From: a bacterium
GTDB lineage: Bacteria; Auribacterota; JABMQX01
Reading direction: 5' to 3'
Length of the DNA: 64,000 nt
Assembly (NCBI GenBank): GCA_030691545.1
Contig: JAUYEE010000143.1
Location: 23,353-87,352, forward strand
Both the position numbers and the translations under genes were made by a program. Below are positions 57,301 through 64,000 of this stretch, in pieces. Under the pieces are notes generated by a model that did no database searches, was not told where the DNA came from, and was given only the letters and a program-made list of their open reading frames with translations. The stretch's first letter is position 1. The number at the start of each line of letters is the position of its first letter.

Positions 57301-58706
57301 CGAACCTCATCCACGACGTTTCCGAGGACGTCCACCAATGCGATACGTTCTCCTTCGTTGTCGAGGCTGCCGAGGTAGTCGCCGATGGTGTTGCTGATCC
57401 GGTACTTTTTGTCAATCTCATTTTTGTTCCGGCAGACGACAAGATACTCATCGGAGCCCAGCACTGTCCCCAGGGGAAACACGAAATCCACCCCTTCCGC
57501 GAAGCTCCAGCCGGAGAGGTCCACCACGCCCTGGGCGTGGTTGTACAGCTCGATGTACTCCAGGTCGTTCCTGTTTTCGTACGGGTGGTACATGATTTCG
57601 TTGATGACGATGAACGTGTTGACTGAGATCTCATTCGGGTTGCCCGGCGTGGGAGTTGGGCTCGAGTACCAGCGCATTCCCCCGTCCGGGTAACGAGCGC
57701 GGCTGTGACCCTTTCGCTCGACGTCATACGCCTGAGCGTCAAGAATCGTTGCCCCGTCGGACGTGGTTAGGTAAATCGCTCCATTGGAATCCGGGAGTTG
57801 GAAGCCCATTTCCGTTCCGGTGAAAGCCGTCTGCCCCCACGGCGGGATTCGCTTCCCCTGGGGAATGCGGTACTTGGTGAGGTTCTCCGGGTCGTCGCTG
57901 AGGTACGCCAACCCGATGTCCAGGTACTGGTCGCTGTTGTTGAGCAACTCCACGAACCCCGCCCCGGCGGGGTCGGAGTTCGCCAGGAACTCGTTGATGA
58001 CCACCCCGCCGGTGCGGGGCGCGCTCGTGACTGTTTCCTCCCCGGTCACCCCTGTCGGCGGTGCCCTGTCCGAAGCGCTTATAGTGGAAGGAGGCAGGCG
58101 GGACGCCTGCGCTACGTGTTCCACGGTTTTCTCTGCTCCGCTTCCAGGAGAAGCAGGGAGAATGGCCGCTGTGTCAAAACCATTTGGCTCACCAGGGTTG
58201 CCCAACCGTTTCAGGCTGAGGGCCCAGTTCTCGCTATCGTCGTTCGCCCGGTCCGGGTTGATGAGTGCGAGGGAGAAGCCGGCGCCGTCGGCGCCCGCGG
58301 GCCACGGATGCCTGTCTCTGTATCGCACGTGGGCCATAATCGCCCCCATTTTGTCCGCGACGGCAATCTCCTCGCCGTTGTTGTCCAATCTTCCCTCGAA
58401 CGGCCCGAAGAGCTTCCCGGCAGGGATTCCGTACATTACCTGCATCGCTGCCGGATCGGCACACACGACAACGTGCGAGTATCCCGGCATGACGGTTTTA
58501 GCGGGAAAGGTGTACCGGATTCCACTTGAGAACGACCATCCCCCGATGTCAAACGGCACGGCGTAGTCGTTGTAGAGTTCCACCCATTCGTATGCTGCCT
58601 CGTCCTGGACAGGGGGGTGGTACATGATTTCGGTGATGACGAGCGCGTTGGCACACAGAGGCAGGGTGCAGCATAGCAGGACAGCCGAGAAGACCTTTGT
58701 CGTCAT
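54357..58706 (-). CDS. Giant exported LTD / CotH-kinase / TSP3-repeat protein
   Basis: LTD starts VITEIMYHPPVQDEAAYEWVELYN; CotH LLAWDSDLTFSNAS; TSP3 DTDGDGLYDREE, DTDADGLTDGDE, DTDGDGFPDAPE. Confidence 0.9.
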   Translation of the reverse strand: MTTKVFSAVLLCCTLPLCANALVITEIMYHPPVQDEAAYEWVELYNDYAVPFDIGGWSFSSGIRYTFPAKTVMPGYSHVVVCADPAAMQVMYGIPAGKLFGPFEGRLDNNGEEIAVADKMGAIMAHVRYRDRHPWPAGADGAGFSLALINPDRANDDSENWALSLKRLGNPGEPNGFDTAAILPASPGSGAEKTVEHVAQASRLPPSTISASDRAPPTGVTGEETVTSAPRTGGVVINEFLANSDPAGAGFVELLNNSDQYLDIGLAYLSDDPENLTKYRIPQGKRIPPWGQTAFTGTEMGFQLPDSNGAIYLTTSDGATILDAQAYDVERKGHSRARYPDGGMRWYSSPTPTPGNPNEISVNTFIVINEIMYHPYENRNDLEYIELYNHAQGVVDLSGWSFAEGVDFVFPLGTVLGSDEYLVVCRNKNEIDKKYRISNTIGDYLGSLDNEGERIALVDVLGNVVDEVRYAGGGQWPGWAAGWGSSLELIDPKQDNSSPSAWEDSDDRAAARWSYVEYTAAFDGGESEFHFFLMHRGECLIDDISVKRGEQEFIPNGSFESGTDYWLIEGNHIQSSVYTGEAHSGSRCLKIVATGRGDTGANRIECDTANRLSAGSPYTISFWAKWQRGMNLIYTRSHNQGFPKASRIAMSARRGTPGARNSVYSTSFGPVISDVTQDPVAPSPSSPVKVTARISDSDGVASVRVYYKGDWDANFRNVQMYDLGAHGDGRPGDGVYAGTIPARGSTDLMRFYIEATDSRAATARYPATPDTYCLYQIESSTPQTQLPVYRILLTHEVDEEFRYLNRLSNELLDCTFVLNNSEIFYNCGVRTRGSGWTRESHPASHYRIQFPADQPLRGRYREINLDWRQDDTRQRDALVHHLLRQMGGVPTSYHRYAHVRFNNSFYAIAEEPLIVDGDYVRLYWPDDGAGPLFKVDDHFEWTDWWQHTHWDAYLDWQGEDGPWSEEDEKEKYRWNWELHTNEKEDNYTDFLEFVHFMDTKQTSNSEFVYGAQNVLDVDEWLKVLAVRFLVDDWDTLGYDRGKNAYIYKPYHTGDGTPQDPPRRGKWSLLAWDSDLTFSNASAPIVSARFPSIKRMLDMPKFQRRYYGYFLKLIDGPFTRAEIDPVLDGVYQVLGSEPGAPNGPGSLKNFVSSRSSYIRSRIPKADLAITTNSGNPLEVEERIIILEGTAPIAAHTMVFSTNGGPGQPFDPTWTDATHWQATILLNNYKSTFEISARNTDGAEVGKVSITVTLLLSPTEDTDGDGLYDREEAEVYNTHFLKPDTDADGLTDGDEVHIHKTDPTKADTDGDALPDGWEIQNSLDPTANDAAEDPDHDDLSNAEEFQHGTNPRNPDTDGDGFPDAPEVLAGTNPLDKTSWFDILDIRRASDAVSLSWTTEPGRQYAVHASEDFTTWRHVHTLIADGNTASFTDSEVVPAGSRFYKVEVLPLP
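58088..58116. repeat. REP-like hairpin inside the giant LTD/CotH CDS
   Basis: GGAGGCAGGCGGGACGCCTGCGCTACGTG; in frame on the minus strand as [10 protein letters not shown]. Confidence 0.85.
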
Positions 58707-59232
58707 TTTCCCTTTGCCTAGCTAATTAGGTTTTCTTCAACTTGGCCCGTGCCAGGTGTGTCTGCGCCGGCAACCGTAACTCACCACCATTCCCATTATA
58801 GCAGCTTTTGTCCTCGGTAACAATGTGACTTCCGCTGCTAAGGTCGCGGGGCATCCCGGCCAGTCGCCTGTCCCGGACGGCGTTGTCGCCGGACGCCTCA
58901 CTGACCAAACCCTTACAACAGCGGAACGCCGCGAGAAAAAGTCTTGACAACCCTCGACGCCGCGCGGTAAGGATTATTCAGTGTAAGAGAATTGGCTGGG
59001 TCATAGAAACGCCTTTTCTCGTGCTGCGGCTAATTGGAGCATGTTTTCGCATGCGGTTGACGTCGCTTGGCGATTGTGTCACGCTTTCATCCTCTCCGCA
59101 CATTCGGTTGTCTCGCCGCGCCGACTCATGTCTTTTGTTCCCTGCCGCAGCATGTCCTTTCGAGATTTCAGCAGTGGCGTCGCGGGCGTTTTGCCTTCGA
59201 CGCCATCCGTTTTTGAGGTGAAAAACAAACGT

Positions 59233-59259
59233 GTTTCCGCACGGGGAACGTGCGGAAAC
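59233..59259 (+). promoter_or_regulatory. Strong 5'UTR hairpin upstream of the giant exported ORF
   Basis: GTTTCCGCACG-GGGAA-CGTGCGGAAAC, perfect 11-bp stem, 43 nt before ATG 59303, no U-tract. Confidence 0.6.
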
Positions 59260-59302
59260 CAAAGGTCTCATAATGAACCTAACTTGTCATGGGAGAGCTG
59301 AA

Positions 59303-62300
59303 ATGAGAACTGTGTGCAAATTTCTAAGCGTCTTCGTTCTGACAACGGCTTTGGCTCTGGGGCTGTCGGGCAGGGCTTTCGGGTCGTACGAGCTGATAAA
59401 GGCGTTCGCCTTCGGCGCCGATGACTGGACTCGCGCCACGTACAATGAGCCCACCGTCCAGTACATCAAGGTCGCCCAGAGCACGGGCTTGAACTGGACC
59501 TACTCCGCGGCGCAGGGTCACGGCTTCACGTACACGGGCTCATTGGACGACAGCGCCAATAACCGCGCTGATTACACGGGCGACGATGAGATCTACGACC
59601 AGTTCGTTGGCGTCAAGAAATCGTTAGGAACGCCGCCGATGCTTTTCCGGGTGGACCTGGAGAACGCGAAGTACAGGTTTGTCGCTACGGGCGGTGACGC
59701 AGACAATTCGAATCACTCCGTAACAATCCGCGTTCGCGACGGGGATGCCGGCACTGCTGTTCTCCTCGTTGACAATTGGGTTCCGCCGGCCGTCGCGAAT
59801 TTCTATACCGTCGAGTTTGAAGACAAGGTTGTCCCGCCGTTTATCGGCCCCCCTGTAGCGGGACAGGAGGACCCGGTTTTCCTCCCCCAGCCGGAAAGCC
59901 CGATCCTCGAAGTGACACAAGGATTCCTCGATGTGGAAATTGATAACATTGCCACATCCGCGAATGACAGCGGCGGGGACATTTGCTTGATCGAGATTTG
60001 GCGGGTGTCCGGGACCAACGCGGGCCCGGATCAAACCGTGACTGCGGGCACGCGAGTGACCCTCACCGGCGTCGGCCCGGATGATGCGACGAGCTTTCTG
60101 TGGGAGCAAACCGCCGGCCAGGATCGGTTCACTGTGACCTTCGAGCCTTCGCCGAATCAGGCAACAGTGCAGTTCAACACACCAGCCGTCGAGATTGGCT
60201 TCATCCTCAGATTCAAACTGACCGTGGTTTCCCCTACGGATGGTACCTCATCCGATACCGCGGACGTCCGGGTGATGGCCCCGAATTATCCCAAGGAAGC
60301 TCTGAGCAACCTCCAGGTTCGCCCTTTGGACTTAGGAAACGACGGCCTCGGGTTTGACGCGCAATGGGATCCCATCTTCGACGCGGAGCAATATGAAGTG
60401 GGATTGAAAATGGGCGATACTATCGTCTGGTTGGAGACCATCGCCGCGACGACATACCGGGTCAAGGGTCTCACGGAAGGACAGCCGCGGACCATCGTCA
60501 TCCGCGCCCGGAACAGCTACGGGGCCCCCGACCCCGCTACGGAGCCTCAGCTCATAGCGGAGGTCGTTTACATAGGGATGCGCAATCTCGCTCGTCCGAC
60601 AACGCTAACGCCGACCGGCAAATATCCGCCGCTGGATCCGGTACAGGGCGTGACGTATGTCATCTCCCATTATGCCATTGCGGGGATGAACGACAATAAC
60701 TACGCCGACACGAACGATAGCTGGAACGGGGTGCAGAAAGGAGCGGATTTCTGGGGGTATCAGTGGCCGGGTCTGATGGTCTTCAACCAGCTCGTGTACT
60801 TCACCGGGAACATGTTTGGAGATGGCGGGTGGTTCACGAGTTTGAAGGTCCAGTACACGAAGGACGGGACAACCTGGGTTGACGTGCCGAGTGTGGACAT
60901 CACTCCGGACTACGATTTCACGAACGTCCGTGCCGGCAAGCAGCCCTTCACGCGGTACGACATTGCGATTCCCACCGTGCGGGGAACGGGAGTCCGGATT
61001 TACGGGACGCCCGGAGGGACCGCCACGTTCACCTCGATTGGGGAGTTGGAGGTGTTTGGGAATCAGCAAGCGGGCCCGTTGGTGGTGTACGGTGTGGACG
61101 GGGTCTTCAATGAGAGGGCACAGGGTGTTCTGGACGGCAGCCATTCGTTCTCGACGAGGGGTGCGTTGTCGGGAATGCAGTGGGTTCAGACAGGGGGACC
61201 GACCGTGACGATCACGGGGGCCAATCAGACCGTCGCTACCTTCACCGCCCCCGGTGTGGGCGCCGACGCCGTTCTGACATTCCAGTTTACGGCGGGGGAC
61301 GGGACGGAAACAAAGACCGATGACGTGACCATCACCGTTAAAAATCTTGTTACGACGGCAGTGGCGGGTCCGGATCAAAGGGTCATGGAGGGCAGCCTCG
61401 TGAACCTCAACGGGAGCGGTTCCGTCACCACTTCAGGTACTCTGACGTATTCCTGGACTCAGACCGGCGGGACGACTCTGACCCTCACCGGGGCAAATAC
61501 GGCTGCGCCCTCGTTCACTGCCCCGGTGCTGTGGAATTACAACGAGAACTTCGTCTTCCAGCTTCAGGTGAACGACGGAGTGGGCGGCGTGAGCACCGAT
61601 TCGGTCACCGTGAACGTGAAGAACATCTTAGAGGGAGACATCCCCTTTGACCCGTGGGGATTCTCGTCAAAAGACATTTCGGGCACCGAAGACAACCCCA
61701 ACAATATTCCCGGGTCCTCGAGTTACGATCCCGGCACACAGACCTACACCGTCAGTGCCGATGGGGAGGACATGTGGGATAACGACGATGGTTTTCGCTT
61801 CCTTTACAAGGAGGTTGGGAGCGATTTCGAGAGTATCTCCGTGCGGATAGACCCCCCGCTTACCGCGTGGCCGGATGGCTGGACAAAGGTAGCGATCATG
61901 GCCCGGCAGGACCTCGATGCAGACTCGGCTGATATGTACCTGTTGGCGTCTCGCTCGAGCGGGATGGTTCAGCAGTATAGGACCACGAAACATGGGGCGG
62001 CAGCGCGACAGGGCGGCGACGCCGGCCGGCAGGTGTACGAGAACGGCACACTGACGTTTGTCGGGCCCGTCTGGCTGAAGTTAGAGCGCCAGGGAAACCT
62101 CTGGGTGGGATACTATTCCTACGACGGAACGGGCTGGGTTTTCGGAGATGTGTGGAACTATCCGACGCAGCACACGATTCCGTTCGCGGCCCCGTTCTAT
62201 GTGGGGCTGGCTCTCACCAGTCACACGGGCAGCGCTCTGGCGACGGCTATTTACGGCGAGGTGAAGATCAATGACGAAGCCGCTCCTGCGATCACGGACG

Positions 62301-64000
62301 CGTATGCGATCCGGCAGTTGCCGGTCTCGTACCAGGGCGGAGGGATGACGCAGGTGAACCTGTCGGTGAGGGTGAATCCAGCCAGCACGCCGGGCAGCGC
62401 GACGATTGTCGAGAATATTCCGGCGGGCATCCCCGAAGCGAATGTGAGCGCGCCCGGCGCCACGGTGGCCGCGGGCAAGATCACCTGGAATCTGACGGGG
62501 GCGAACGTCAAGCTGCAGACGTTGAGCTACTCGCTAACGGTTCCCGAGGAGCTGATGGATACGATGATTTTCGGTGGGACCGTTACCTATGGTACCACGA
62601 TGTCAGACATTTTCGGCCAGAATGCCGTGTATCCTGTCCCCACGGCGCCGCGGTATGTGGAGGTGGCCATGTTCATGGACGCGGTGGTCAGTTGGAGCGC
62701 GCCGCTGACGGAAGGGACGACCAGTTACTCGGTCTACCGGAGCGTGAACGGCGGCGCCTGGGCGTTGTTGGCTGCGACCGGCGGGACATCGTACGTGGAC
62801 AGTTCGGTCGTCGCTGGGGAGAATTACAGTTACCAGGTCTCGGCGACGAATGGGGTGGGGGACGAGGGCCCGACCTCCCGACCGACGGCGCAGGCGACGC
62901 CTCTGACGCAGGCGGAGGTGGAACAAGGAAGAGAGATTCGTGAAGCGGAAGACTTCAACTACGGCAGCGGGCAGTACCCCGGCTACCTGAGCTGTCCGGC
63001 GGCGAGTGAGTCGCCGACGGCCGCCAATTTGGACCCGCAGTACGATTACTTCCATCCGAACGTAGGAGGACCGGATCCGCCCATCTACCGCACGAACGAT
63101 CCCATACCAGCCGGCATCGGGATCGAGAGGGTCCTGGATGACGGGACCACGGATGTGTATCACACGAACATCGGGTGGATAGACGTGACAAGCTGGTGGC
63201 GGTACACGTTCAACGTGACGCAGACCGGCTGGGTTGACGTCGCGTTGCGAGTGGCGGCGCCGACCTCCGGCACGATGGCGGTGTACTGGGATGAAGTCCT
63301 CATCGGACAGACACATTCCTTCTCCACCGGAAGCTGGCACAGGCTGATCTACGTGCAGCTCGAGGATCGGATCGAGGCGACGACAGGAGAGCACGTGGTG
63401 CGAGTGGAGTCGGTGGCCGGAGGGATGAACTTCGACAGGATCGCCATTGCGTGGAACGCTGGTCCGCCGAAACGGCAAACGGTCTGGGGGGACAACTTCG
63501 ACACCTATACGGCGACTGCGGATGTGTTCAGCCCGGCGAACGGCAAATGGACACGAGGCCTCACCACCAACAGCGCGGGATCCTGGACGCTGTGGGACAC
63601 CGAGGGACCGCCGTTAAACAGCGAGCCAGCGAACATCGCTGGGATGGAAGACAAGTACATGATCTCCGACAGCGACCTGTCCGGTGAAGGCGTTCTGCTG
63701 GATGAGGAGATGCTTTCTCCGGAGGTGGACTGCACGACCTGGACGAAGCTGCGGCTGAACTTCAACAAGAACTACCGCATCTACGACGATCTGGACCCGA
63801 GCCGCACGCAGGACGCGGAGGTGGACATTCGGTCGTTCGACTCGACGACGGGGTGGAGTAACTGGACGAACCTTCTGCACCTGGACAGATCGTCGGTGCC
63901 GGCCGGAACGGACCCGCCGGAGCTGAGCGACCCGGAGATGTTCGATCTGTCGGCGTACGATGGGAAGAAGATTCAGTTGAAGTTCCACTTCTTCAATGCG
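59303..64000 (+). CDS. Giant exported multidomain protein (PKD/Ig-like, FN3-like, discoidin-like modules); 3' end outside window; not in ORF track
   Basis: ATG 59303, signal MRTVCKFLSVFVLTTALALGLSGRAFG; no stop seen in this frame to 64000 (1566 codons); NAGPDQTVTAGTRVTLTG, VAGPDQRVMEGSLVNLNGSGS. Confidence 0.85.
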   Translation, partial: MRTVCKFLSVFVLTTALALGLSGRAFGSYELIKAFAFGADDWTRATYNEPTVQYIKVAQSTGLNWTYSAAQGHGFTYTGSLDDSANNRADYTGDDEIYDQFVGVKKSLGTPPMLFRVDLENAKYRFVATGGDADNSNHSVTIRVRDGDAGTAVLLVDNWVPPAVANFYTVEFEDKVVPPFIGPPVAGQEDPVFLPQPESPILEVTQGFLDVEIDNIATSANDSGGDICLIEIWRVSGTNAGPDQTVTAGTRVTLTGVGPDDATSFLWEQTAGQDRFTVTFEPSPNQATVQFNTPAVEIGFILRFKLTVVSPTDGTSSDTADVRVMAPNYPKEALSNLQVRPLDLGNDGLGFDAQWDPIFDAEQYEVGLKMGDTIVWLETIAATTYRVKGLTEGQPRTIVIRARNSYGAPDPATEPQLIAEVVYIGMRNLARPTTLTPTGKYPPLDPVQGVTYVISHYAIAGMNDNNYADTNDSWNGVQKGADFWGYQWPGLMVFNQLVYFTGNMFGDGGWFTSLKVQYTKDGTTWVDVPSVDITPDYDFTNVRAGKQPFTRYDIAIPTVRGTGVRIYGTPGGTATFTSIGELEVFGNQQAGPLVVYGVDGVFNERAQGVLDGSHSFSTRGALSGMQWVQTGGPTVTITGANQTVATFTAPGVGADAVLTFQFTAGDGTETKTDDVTITVKNLVTTAVAGPDQRVMEGSLVNLNGSGSVTTSGTLTYSWTQTGGTTLTLTGANTAAPSFTAPVLWNYNENFVFQLQVNDGVGGVSTDSVTVNVKNILEGDIPFDPWGFSSKDISGTEDNPNNIPGSSSYDPGTQTYTVSADGEDMWDNDDGFRFLYKEVGSDFESISVRIDPPLTAWPDGWTKVAIMARQDLDADSADMYLLASRSSGMVQQYRTTKHGAAARQGGDAGRQVYENGTLTFVGPVWLKLERQGNLWVGYYSYDGTGWVFGDVWNYPTQHTIPFAAPFYVGLALTSHTGSALATAIYGEVKINDEAAPAITDAYAIRQLPVSYQGGGMTQVNLSVRVNPASTPGSATIVENIPAGIPEANVSAPGATVAAGKITWNLTGANVKLQTLSYSLTVPEELMDTMIFGGTVTYGTTMSDIFGQNAVYPVPTAPRYVEVAMFMDAVVSWSAPLTEGTTSYSVYRSVNGGAWALLAATGGTSYVDSSVVAGENYSYQVSATNGVGDEGPTSRPTAQATPLTQAEVEQGREIREAEDFNYGSGQYPGYLSCPAASESPTAANLDPQYDYFHPNVGGPDPPIYRTNDPIPAGIGIERVLDDGTTDVYHTNIGWIDVTSWWRYTFNVTQTGWVDVALRVAAPTSGTMAVYWDEVLIGQTHSFSTGSWHRLIYVQLEDRIEATTGEHVVRVESVAGGMNFDRIAIAWNAGPPKRQTVWGDNFDTYTATADVFSPANGKWTRGLTTNSAGSWTLWDTEGPPLNSEPANIAGMEDKYMISDSDLSGEGVLLDEEMLSPEVDCTTWTKLRLNFNKNYRIYDDLDPSRTQDAEVDIRSFDSTTGWSNWTNLLHLDRSSVPAGTDPPELSDPEMFDLSAYDGKKIQLKFHFFNA

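Noticed and set aside
1-64000. tRNA/rRNA genes
   Set aside because: None recognised by eye; a tRNAscan-SE/Infernal run would be decisive

Overview
Bacterial, GC-rich, probably environmental or metagenome-derived window; lineage not determined. (1) 0-8.8 kb is a defence and toxin-antitoxin (TA) island: an intact type ISP/IIG-like restriction-modification (R-M) enzyme, DUF4258/DUF2283, an ATPase plus small partner gene, RHH/Doc, and DUF433/PIN-like pairs. These are linked by repeated C-terminal-tail fragments and repeated promoter-bearing direct repeats. (2) 8.8-14 kb has a TPR protein, deoC, and an ECF sigma/anti-sigma operon. (3) 14.3-19.5 kb holds a second type ISP R-M gene, invaded twice. 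A REP-like hairpin array separates the methylase half from the specificity half. An IS200-like/RAYT transposase is inserted in frame inside the specificity half. (4) 20-23.5 kb is a housekeeping block: bamD-like, lptE-like, holA, rpsT. (5) 23.5-24.4 kb holds decayed IS66 and integron-integrase remnants. (6) 26.9-43.3 kb is a cluster of exported proteins: two CotH-kinase proteins, beta-helix-like proteins, a sialate O-acetylesterase, and a predicted exported O-methyltransferase. Many share Gly/Pro-rich linkers. (7) 43.7-54.4 kb has cca, an epimerase, CPBP, an L,D-transpeptidase lacking its catalytic Cys, waaC-like, yjbQ, truA and surface-carbohydrate genes. (8) A third CotH/LTD protein follows. 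From 59303 a giant exported ORF, absent from the supplied ORF track, runs off the window end. Best candidates for something new: the RAYT/REP family with covarying hairpin stems that has entered coding sequences in frame; the 'EIDRLVYELYGLT' tail fragments translationally coupled to cargo genes; and the CotH/GP-rich surface cluster. All calls come from reading the sequence; no searches were run.
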